Below are positions 55,450 through 64,000 of a stretch of DNA of 64,000 nucleotides, one piece after another. The position numbers were made by a program, and so were the translations under genes. The DNA comes from Diphasiastrum complanatum (lineage: Eukaryota > Streptophyta > Lycopodiopsida > Lycopodiales > Lycopodiaceae), in contig CM055099.1 in assembly GCA_029204225.1 (NCBI GenBank), positions 61,163,753 through 61,227,752 of the forward strand. Reading direction: 5' to 3'. The notes under the pieces were generated by a model. That model saw only the letters and a list, made by a program, of their open reading frames with translations. It was not told the origin of the DNA and did no database searches. Position 1 is the first letter of the stretch; each line of letters starts with the position of its first letter.

Positions 55450-55581
55450 CGAGCAAAGGCCATTCTGCCCGATAAGGATTTTCAAAAAAAATTTGGGCGA
55501 GGCCTAAATTTTTGGGCCGAGCCTAAATTTTTTTGGAAAGCCGAACTGGGCAGAATGGCCTTTGCCCGGCTCTTTCCATTG
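55450..55581. repeat. Foldback hairpin next to the right MITE
   Basis: GCAAAGGCCATTCTGCCC (55454) and GGGCAGAATGGCCTTTGC (near 55550) are perfect 18-bp inverted arms. Pairing continues inward through the AAAAAAATTT stretches. Confidence 0.85.
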
Positions 55582-55803
55582 CGTAATGGATACTTGAAAT
55601 TTTTTCAGAAGCATAATAGGCAGGTTTGACTTTGACTGACCAACACAAATGTGCCATGTGGCAGCTGTATGGAATCCGTACAGACGGGCACAGACAGGCA
55701 GAAAAAAAAAAAAAGCAGAATCTGCCTTTGAAAAAAACGCATGCGTTTTCTGCTTTTTAATTTATTTGAAAATGGGCATAATATGCAACAGGTATCCATT
55801 ACG
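55582..55803 (+). mobile_element. 222-bp MITE
   Basis: Perfect 12-bp terminal inverted repeats CGTAATGGATAC (55582) and GTATCCATTACG (ends 55803) bound an AT-rich non-coding body. An inverted relative is at 50811-51026. The family of the transposase that moved it is unknown. Confidence 0.75.
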
Positions 55804-56625
55804 TGACTTTTAGCTTCACCTCCCTAACTAACTTTGCTCGCTCAATATTGGGCATGTCTTTAAGAATATCTTCAGCGATTTCTAGTAGCTTTAGTTTTTA
55901 TAGATAATATATCTTGCAAGTCTCAAAGGGTTTTGGCTTTGAACCAAAATCAATTAAGTCCCATCATGTTCTTTTGTCAGTCAATCTCCAAAATTATCTA
56001 GTAAAAATGTACAAACAAATGCATTTTGACAATACATCATCATGAAAAAGAGAAATCTACAAATTTCATAAAACTATCATAATAAAAAATGAGATAACAT
56101 CTAAACACATGATTTTTGAGGTTCCGAAACCCCATAATATTACAAATGGCTGGCCCAAAATGATGATACGTATTTATTTATTTTACAATACATAATCCAA
56201 ATTATTTTGACTAGTTTTTGTCCATTTCGAAACTTGACATATTCTCAACACTCTTTGTTTCAGCTGATGAAGTTGAATTTTTGTCTTCTTCATCATAGTC
56301 GACTAGCATATCTCCTTCTAAATCAACATCTAATGTTGACGAAAGCCTTGTAAGTCAATGTTTCTTTGTTGCTGATGAGTTGCGTATGATGGTTGTCCTG
56401 TGATGAGTTGCGTATGATGGTTGACCCAATGGATATAGTCGACTTTCATAAATAATTAGTCATTGTCACTTAGAAGAAGTAATGAGAACCTTCTAAAAAA
56501 TGGCAAATGACAAAGTCCATACTTGCCTTTGCCCCTTTGTGCCTCACTCAAAGTGAGTACATCACATAAAACATGAGCATCATAGAAAATGAAGTAGCAA
56601 CAGGTTGATCCTATGTTAGCAATTT
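55804..56625. other. Intergenic; possible terminal exon on the minus strand at 56217-56358
   Basis: A minus-strand frame (LSSTLDVDLEGDMLVDYDEE, then DKNSTSSAETKSVENMSSFE and a stop) follows an acceptor-like TTACAAG. It would be an acidic protein end. A 23-bp direct repeat TGATGAGTTGCGTATGATGG is at 56372 and 56400. Confidence 0.25.
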
Positions 56626-56868
56626 ATGAGCTACAAATTCTCTCACCAGGCTACTACTTCACAGAGTCGTCATCGGGTTCGTAGCGAGATCGTTTCACCC
56701 AACTCGCCTTCCGTGGCTCGTCGTCGAACTCAGCCACCAACGCCAGTTGTTACGCCACCACAGGACACCATACCAATCCAATTTGTGGCAGGATCACCGA
56801 AATTTTTTGAAGATACAATGCCAGATGGATTTGAGGGCAAAAATGTTTTTGAAGAAGAAGATCTATAG
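56626..56868 (+). CDS. Unrecognised 80-codon ORF
   Basis: Begins MSYKFSHQATTSQSRHRVRS, is Arg/Pro/Thr-rich and ends FEGKNVFEEEDL. Similar-sounding text continues past the stop in other frames (QAKSTQPIGSNVAHLQ), so it may be the N-terminus of a decayed retroelement protein. Confidence 0.25.
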   Translation: MSYKFSHQATTSQSRHRVRSEIVSPNSPSVARRRTQPPTPVVTPPQDTIPIQFVAGSPKFFEDTMPDGFEGKNVFEEEDL

Positions 56869-56869
56869 G

Positions 56870-58490
56870 CCATTCTTCAGGCCAAATCTACACAACCGAT
56901 TGGATCAAATGTGGCCCATCTACAATACATGCTGTCACTCTTGATTTTGGTGACATCCTAGGAATTCATTTCTACCTAGAAAAGATGATCCAGAATATGA
57001 TAGAGGACAAAGTGGATATAGAGAAAAGAATCTCTGAACTGGGCTCAAAAAACACATTGATCAGTCAAATGTTGATACAAGTCAACTGGGAGCTTCAGAT
57101 CGCCAGGTAGCACGAAGCAAAATCAATGGCAAACCTCAAGCAAGCCTAGCAGCATGAAGATGCACTTCAAGATAATGTCGACAAAAGTTGTAGGAAGCTC
57201 TCGGCGAAGCACAAGACCCATTAGAAAAATTCCAAAATAAAAAATGGCCCTTTGTAAAGATACTTTTATTTTGTTTCTCTAGTTTTGACCACCAACTGGC
57301 CCAATCAAAATGGAAAATTTTCAAATGTACGTAACATAGCTCAAATAAACTGAAAAATAAAAATATATCACAACAAACTTTGAAATTTACGTCGGGCAAC
57401 ATGGACGTATCCCATTGGTTCGCCCTTCCTGCCCGACACATGCTAATCTGCCCGACGTCAATATCTCAGGTTAAATGTGTTCAACTATGCTGGCTAGTAT
57501 AATGAAATTTGTTAACTAGACTAGTTACAGTAATAGAAATATAGTATGCACAGTAACTGTGACTACTGTGGCATTCTCATGAGATTAAATGTGATACAAA
57601 AAATTGAATTGAGTATCATATCGGAAAGATTTTTGGTGGACAAGGTTAGAATATAGCAATGGGAAGGAGACCAAGATCTACAATTGAGTCTGTGATTCTT
57701 TAGAATGAGAAAAATGAAACTGATAACTGGAAATCAACAAAATGTCCGAAGAATTCATGGGTGTTGCTACATCCATCATAAAAGGGCAATTTTCGACAGA
57801 AGAAAAGGGCAAAGATGACATACAAATATTATTGGAAAACAAAAAATTTGGAGTTCAAGACAACTCCCGAAGGTCACTCTATTTTAGATGTGTTAGTACA
57901 ACATGTTTATATGCGCTCAAAAATAAAAGTACAAGATATCAATTATCATGATCATTGAAAATGTAATTGTAAGTATATCAAAAGGTATGCATTTTACTGC
58001 AATCATAGGTGTTTTTTAATTGAAGCCCTTAAGATTACGATTTAAATTATTCAATGTGTTTCTTCTTTTAGATTTATATCCATCAAACATAAGTGAATGG
58101 GAGCCAATACAATCACTTGCAGGAATATTGGATGTGATTCACTTTGATGTTGGAAAGCTGTAATACAGAGGAAGAAGTCCAAAGGAGCTTGTAGTGGTAT
58201 ATATTTTTATGAATCTTCATATATACCACAAACGGATGGGAGTTTCGGCAAGCTTGAAGCAATTCCATAGCCAAGTTTTCAGAGTGATGAGTGGCCTACT
58301 CCTGCTAGTATTGTTTCTGAATCCCCCAGATGCAAGCTACTCTTGGATGTTAGAAATGCCATGAAGATAAGTACAAGTTCAAAAATTGTTCACCTTAGTT
58401 GGTTTCTCTCATTGCATATATTTGTTGATTTTTTCTCAAGTACAAGTGTTTGACGGACACCAACTTTATTTGTTTGCAAGGATTTATCAA
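56870..58490. other. Unassigned stretch
   Basis: Broken short frames, among them one starting MSEEFMGVATSIIKGQFSTE at 57742, but no recognised domain. TGCCCGAC words near 57430-57460 recur at 63550 (TGCCCGACAGG). Confidence 0.3.
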
Positions 58491-58498
58491 CTGAGATT

Positions 58499-59095
58499 TT
58501 GTTAGATCTCATGGATCAAGGCTGGAATAATAAAACAAATAAAGATATAGAATGTAGGATAAAAAAATCGTCAATGATCTTTCATGATCATATCGAAAAA
58601 CAAATGCTCGATCTCACATTCAACTATCAGAAATTCAAAAAATGGTACATGGCTACCACTAGATCAAAACTTCCAAATAAATGGTCACACAAACCAAAAG
58701 GAGATAAGCATCATAATGGTTCAATACCCAAGCCTGAATCACTTCCAGCATGGGTAGCAAAGGATGGCAAAGCAATTGTCATTGTATCCCTGAATCTGAA
58801 AGACACTCAGATTGCTCACATGTCAAACAACACCACCTCCAAAGAAGCGTGGGATATCTTTACAAGCATCTACGAGACCTCAGATGTGTCCACTCGTCTC
58901 TTCTTGAGGAAGCAGATACTGACACTCAGAATGAGCAAAGGCACCTCAGTAAGCGACCATCTGAACGAGTTCAAACAGTTGCTAAACCAACTGGCTACAA
59001 TAGGATCACCTATATTAGAAGAGAACTCTACCATGTCTCTTCTTTCCAATCTTCCATCCTCTTCTTTCCAGTCTTCCATCCTCGTATGACAATTT
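58499..59095 (+). pseudogene. copia Gag fragment (UBN2-like)
   Basis: The frame contains LPAWVAKDGKAIVIVSLNLK, NTTSKEAWDIFTSIYETSDV, RLFLRKQILTLRMSKGTSVS, HLNEFKQLLNQLATIGSPI and LLSNLPSSSF, a classical plant copia Gag core. It stops shortly after SNLP; zinc knuckle and pol are absent. The first 80 residues may not belong to Gag. It is a different copia lineage from copia-1. Confidence 0.8.
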
Positions 59096-59099
59096 AGTA

Positions 59100-60462
59100 T
59101 TGCTTCTTAGCAAATATCAGAAAGATAATTTGTCACGAATAGCTAGAAAGATTGTTAGTCGTGAATAGCTAGACTAATAATAATTTGCAAAGAACAGACT
59201 ACCAGATTAAGTATTAAGAAAGTCAGACAGAATGTAGAAATGCATTGCAATATTGACACAAATTCAGATTAAGTATAGCAAAATATACAAGTCAATAATA
59301 CAGGCGAACACAAGACAATAGCGGACGTAACCGCATGCTTCACAAAGCTAATCACACAATCTGTAAAGATGATGAACCTATTAGTAACAATACATCTGGA
59401 AGTAAAGAATTGATGCACGAAAGCATCTACAATGTCTGTCTCTAATAATCAGTGATGTTTGGTTCTAATGCTGTTATGCTTCACACTTTGCTTCTTACTG
59501 AATACGCAGATGGTATTCAATATATACATAATTTTACAGGTGTGCAGATGAAGAAAGTACAAAAGTGGATGTGTTGTCTGTGGGAGATCGTGGGTGGCTT
59601 GTCAAATCTGATTGCACAGTGCATGGGATGAGCGTGAGAAAGCGGCGATGTTAGCCTTTGCTGAAATTAACGTTGATGAAAATGCAAAAAATGCGACACT
59701 CTGACAAATGCTTAAAACATTATCGTAATCCATTCTAGGCACCAAGTCTTCGGTTTCAAAATCTATATAGAGAATTCAGCAATTGTGCTAGCCTCATGAT
59801 AGTAAAAAAAATTACACAAATCCGCTGTAGTTCAGACTGATTGTCAGAATAAGCTCATAGCTATTATAGATCATAGTTAGCTTTGTGAGCATGCGGATTC
59901 ATCCGCTATTGTTTTGTGCTCACTAGCATCATCTGACTTGTATTTCTATACATTCAATCTGAATATATATTGTTTGATTTTGCGTATAGATTTTGTCAAT
60001 GTTACATGCTTTCCACTTTCTGCCTGGCTCTCTAACTATTTTGTCTAACTATCTACTCTTCCTCTTCCGCATAAATGCAATTAAGCTCTATCTTGTGTTC
60101 GCCTACAGTTGTAGTAGTGCACGCACCGAAGGAATTAGTCGACCACTGCCTTCGCATAGTAGTAGGACCATTCTAATCCGATTGTTCGACCTATTTGATT
60201 CACGGACTCTATTTCCCCAACACCAACCCGATCTAATGAGTGCTTCCAAGCCTCACCACTACATAGCGCGCTTATTATGTTGATTTGTTATGACATCTTG
60301 CCTTGCTAGTCTTGAAAGTTGATTATCATTCATTCCCCTTGTCCCAAATCAAAAGTCCACCAAGGATTCAATGAAGGAATGTAAACCTCACCAAAAGCTA
60401 TATTCGCATAGCTCTTCAATCTGTCATAAATATTGATATTGGCATCTACTCCTACATTAATT
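59100..60462. other. Intergenic stretch
   Basis: No coding signal. Direct repeat of GAATAGCTAGA near 59137 and 59163. Otherwise nothing recognised. Confidence 0.35.
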
Positions 60463-60730
60463 CACTACAAAAATTGCCGCGATTTCCGACATAAATTTTG
60501 ACATAAAATCATGTTTTATTTTTTTTTGAATTGACGCGGGCGTCAGAAAATGCGTCTCAACAGGGTTGTCGGAATCCATCGCATTTAAAATCCATTGATG
60601 TTCAACAACAAGCCCAAAACCGGCAACCGATCGGTAAAAACAATTTTCAAATAATATGCCACAGATTCTGATGGCCACGTGGACGTCGAAATATGACAAA
60701 AAAAAAAATTTCATCGAGTTTTTAGCTTGA
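60463..60730 (+). mobile_element. CACTA-like transposon terminus
   Basis: CACTACAAAAATTGCCGCGA starts at 60463, followed by subterminal motifs GACATAAATTTTGACATAAA and CGACATAAATT, and CG-rich words such as TTGACGCGGGCGTCA. CACTACAAAAA is the usual end of plant CACTA (En/Spm) elements. The opposite end is not found in the window. Confidence 0.45.
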
Positions 60731-60958
60731 TTTCTAAATTGCGCTCTTCCGTAAAATCACTGAAAAAGTTGAACTAAATATTTATTTCTTGAATTGTGTC
60801 CTCCATGATTTGTTGCTCTATGAAATGCTCCCCTTGCTTGCCAATGAGATTTTTCCATGCTTTGTGATGACCAGATACTTAAGCTCCCATATTCCTTTGC
60901 AAAATGAGTTGCATGATGAAGAAAGATGTGCTGCAAACAATAGTTTTGATTAGTTACA

Positions 60959-62500
60959 TCAGTAGAAAAAATATAAGCCTGAATGAGAAAAGTACCAGAT
61001 AATGATATAGATTAGCACCATATAATGAATAACGTTGTCTTTTCCCCAACAATCATGTACAGATTTTACGAATGTGGTGCAATGATTTTGCAAAGTCCTC
61101 ATATCTTCTGATGATAGGTTTTCTTTCCTGATAACACCTATGAGTTTGTCTAAGTTGGTCCACACTTGTCCCTTTTCCACTCGATGACTTCCTTCCAATG
61201 TTCGTGTGGCTTGAACAATTTCTCTTCCAATTTTGTATCTGACACTTGATTTTTTGCATGTGTGATTGGATAAGAATCTTCTTGCTTTAGTACCTCCAAT
61301 TGATGGCTTATTAGGAATGTTTTCTTGTTTCCTTGAGAGTCTGTCACTTTTTTCAATTGTGACATTCCCTTTATCTAGTCCTACATTTGACAGAACTATT
61401 TCCAATCTCCTAATTGCTGCTTTAGCCACTGACTCTAGTTTATGATTCCATGCTAGTAGAATATGCAGGTAAATTAGTTTTTTAATAATACGAACCTCAG
61501 CATGCAATGTGCATATGTGAACATATTTTAATGGAATTGGCAGAACACTTTTCATATTTGGATCTTCAGCTTCTCGTGTTGGGCCAGTGTTTGTTGATCG
61601 TCCCAAATTCATATTGTAGCAATCCTTCATGCAATAAAGACATGGATGTCTTGATATTGCCCCATGAGAGACATTATACATACATTTTAATGTTTTCAAA
61701 TCCCCTGCAAGGTGTCATTGAATTTGAAAACTTCTATGGTTTTCGACTGTAACTTTCTCACCCTCCAAATGTCTCTTTATAATCTCGCCATAATTTGTTC
61801 TTGAAAATATCAATGATAGTATTTTATGGTCCTCTTTCAAGACTTGCAGAGAAACAAGTAATGCATGACATGTCAATAAAAACTGGCAAGGTATGAATTG
61901 TTGATATAGATATTCTAAATGAAAATTGAAATGTATACCTGGAATGCCGCCAACCACCATATGTGATTTTTCGATTGAACACTAAACGTTCGATCATCTG
62001 TATTTGAAATTTTGTTTATCAAAGTGACACTCACACGTTCCAACTTCTGACCCTTGATGACTTTAGATTCATCCAATTTTATTACAATAATGATCTTTCC
62101 ATTTACTTGATGTTCGTCTAGTTTATAGAATCGAATAATGTACTTTAGAACATTTTCAATATCAAGAAAAATATTATTGCAATCATTGTAATTGAGCTCA
62201 CCATATTCTGATTTGTATAATTCAGTTATATGAAGTGGTTGGTCAACTACTTTGAACATTCCGTCATTATAAAAATTTCTAGCTAATCTTACTCGATATG
62301 GATGCGGAAGATTAATTCTCTTCACCATCACTTGGGAAAAAGCTTCTTTAACTATTGAACCTTAATCAAAACAGTCTCTACAATTTCATTTTTTATTTTT
62401 TCAAACCGAGCATTTTTTATCATTTCCTTTGTTGACTTTCTTGGTAAAACATGACTTAAAGATGATCCAATGCATGAACGATCTGTTAAATAGTTTTTTG
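60959..62500 (-). pseudogene. Transposase-like protein (unclassified DNA transposon family), decayed
   Basis: Exon-like blocks on the minus strand give MVKRINLPHPYRVRLARNFY, KIIIVIKLDESKVIKGQKLE, RVSVTLINKISN (62331-61939, donor CAG then GTATAC), then LKEDHKILSLIFSRTNYGEI, VTVENHRSFQIQ, an in-frame TGA (61712-61714), then HLAGDLKTLKCMYNVSHGAI, SRHPCLYCMKDCYN and a long helical C-terminus to 60959. The order (D..-type core strand, then a GDLK or GGDYK strand, then a HPC..C knuckle) resembles uncharacterised transposase-like proteins common in animals, fungi and some plants. The naming is tentative. The stop and a shift near 62360 make it inactive. Confidence 0.5.
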
Positions 62501-62534
62501 CCACCAAACATGACCTGCAACAAACATATGAAAC

Positions 62535-63051
62535 TCAAATTATGTTTAATAAATAAATAATCCATATTATCGAGTGCAAATCAAACTTAAATGACATATA
62601 CAACTCAAATAAATAGCTTAGATGACAACATACTTGAATGCTCAGATTCTTTTTTTTCTGATTGCCGCTATGTGTAGATAGGTCATCAATATTCTTCATC
62701 AGTACTCTCTTTCTTTTCCTCTTCATCATTGCCTTATTGATAACTTTTAGATCAACAACAGAGTTTAAACTCTCGCATTACAACTTTTCCGGATTCTAAC
62801 ATTTCTTGGTTTGATTCTCGAAGAGTAGTGACAGTTGCATTCAACTCTGACATAGCATTCTTGAGTGCATTGTTTTCAGCACTAGTGTGTTGCACATAAT
62901 GAAGCAATTGTTGATTTGCACATTGCAATTGTTGATTAGCAAACTGTAATTGTTGATTCAGACAAGATATGCTATGCATTCCAAAAGTTACCGGTTTGTA
63001 TTCTCTCTCTACGTAGCCTCTCTCTAAAGTGAAATTTCTTAAAGGGCCCAT
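62535..63051 (-). CDS. Coiled-coil protein with basic NLS-like cluster, probably N-terminus of the transposase-like gene
   Basis: From 63051: MGPLRNFTLERGYVEREYKP, then a seven-residue repeat (LNQQLQFANQQLQCANQQLL) forming a coiled coil to about ESNQEMLESGK. A one-base shift near 62770 leads to SLNSVVDLKVINKAMMKRKR, KRVLMKNIDDL and NLSIQ, where a donor (CAA then GTATGTTG) ends the exon. The following intron would end at GTTGCAG near 62519. NLS-like KRKRKR fits a nuclear protein. Confidence 0.35.
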
Positions 63052-63741
63052 TTTGAGCCCATATTTCCCCTAATGAGATGCTCCACAAATGTGTCTATAT
63101 ACATGTAGCACACTTCAAAAACTATACATCATGCCAAGCCATGGATTCCAAGGCATTTTGTGCACTTGAAGATACATCAATAAAACTATTAAGTGCATAC
63201 ATAATGTTTCCAAAGACAACTTGCCTTGCGTAATCCATATGATTGAGCCTAGATGGCTCCATCTTGATACTCATGGTTCTTTTTGGAGTCCTTGGGTCTT
63301 GAGCTTGCTCCTCCACTTGACTTGACTCCAAACCATCAATGAATTGAATAAGGTGTTGATCCAAGAAAATGAGAGATAGAATGAAGAAAATGAGAGGTAT
63401 ACCTATGAATGACAAAAAGTTCCTTAGCTACAAGGATTAGTTAACCACAGTTTATGACTATTGACGTCAAATCAACCTCGAGTGAACAATGACGGGCAGC
63501 ATAAGAGTATTTGGGCAGTAACTGTGGTCCAATCACAATTGTTTGTTCTGCCCGACAGGATATTTGAAAATCACAAAAATTTGGCCGGGAAAGTTAAATA
63601 CAATATACGTCCGTCAACCACTGTTACAGTTCGTCACAGATGGACACCATTTATTGGGACACATAAGCGTTGAAAGCGTGCAAAGTCAAAAGCAACATCT
63701 TGAGAAAGGGCCCATTTTGAATTCTAATATCCCCTAATGTG
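63041..63741. repeat. Pair of direct repeats, about 37 bp, 664 bp apart
   Basis: AAAGGGCCCATTTTGA followed by a CCCCTAATG block occurs at 63041-63077 and 63705-63741. Between them lies an exon-like minus-strand frame (63122-63415; RTPKRTMSIKMEPSRLNHMD, ALESMAWHD) with no recognised domain. The pair could be element ends or a duplication scar. Confidence 0.4.
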
Positions 63742-64000
63742 TAAGGGATCCTTTAAGAGGTGGTGAAAGACCCTTCATGGACATCATTCTCTATTGGAGT
63801 CTCAAAAGTTTCTTGTTTGTAGCTAGATTTTTTAGAAACTTCTAAAAGCATTCATTCATCTAGAAAGAGAGTTGTAAAAAGATCAAGGTAAATTTGAGGA
63901 GTGTGAAGAATTGCCAGAAATTGGCAAATCCAGTTTGATCAAAAACCATGTAGTATGATGTAAATGTTGTACATAAGTGGATTCCACACATGTAAGGCCA
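63742..64000. other. Right edge of the window, unassigned
   Basis: No domain or repeat recognised. Confidence 0.3.

Noticed and set aside
61150..61365. Second small ORFs inside the transposase-like C-terminus
   Set aside because: They overlap the longer frame 60959-61699 in other phases and show no motif.

Overview
This window is nuclear DNA from a land plant. It holds an intact plant-type class I glutamine amidotransferase gene with five introns, the first exon of a plant peroxisomal adenine nucleotide carrier, plant-style Ty1/copia and Ty3/gypsy (chromovirus and Tat/Athila-like) retrotransposons with tRNA-iMet and tRNA-Asp primer sites, and no operons. The mix of a Penelope-like element, a full-length LINE with an L1-like ORF1, long CT microsatellites and very low gene density would suit a large seed-free vascular plant genome such as a fern. 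That placement is inference; the sequence does not prove it.

Layout. 1-3.64 kb: minus-strand Ty3/gypsy body (gag to integrase) with two frame breaks and an 87-bp internal duplication. 3.64-4.03 kb: a short dispersed repeat that ends in a hairpin and AATAAA (also at 11.24 and 11.58 kb). 4.03-9.10 kb: a nearly complete LINE between two CT tracts. 9.1-11.1 kb: a low-copy stretch with the carrier first exon. 12.2-25.3 kb: a decayed minus-strand chromovirus (gypsy-2) split by a complete 6.0-kb copia element (14490-20507, 5-bp target duplication) and by a second, broken copia. 25.3-28 kb: two unrecognised exon-like ORFs and three CT tracts. 28.3-28.9 kb: an array of GGACCGCAAGG-type palindromes. 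28.9-33.9 kb: a Penelope-like reverse transcriptase flanked by direct repeats rich in hairpins, with gypsy and copia debris inside. 35.8-39.0 kb: two truncated minus-strand copia copies. 39.5-42.8 kb: a cluster of eight inverted-repeat units of 69 bp (one is 68). 42.93-46.45 kb: a five-copy tandem array of a miniature LTR element with tRNA-Asp primer sites. 47.3-50.4 kb: decayed Tat/Athila-like RT and a LINE C-terminus. 50.8-55.8 kb: the glutamine amidotransferase gene between inverted copies of a MITE/foldback repeat. 58.5-59.1 kb: a copia gag. 60.46-63.4 kb: a decaying DNA-transposon-like gene next to a CACTACAAAAA terminus.

Only two host genes are recognisable: GAT1_2.1-like (complete) and PNC (first exon only). 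The rest is layered transposon sequence. The items that most deserve a second look are the 69-bp inverted-repeat cluster, the copia element whose reverse transcriptase has been replaced by an unrelated open frame of similar length, the Penelope-like element with hairpin-rich flanking repeats, the LINE set between CT microsatellites with a covarying 3' hairpin and a single UAG between its ORFs, and the higher-order tandem array of miniature LTR elements.
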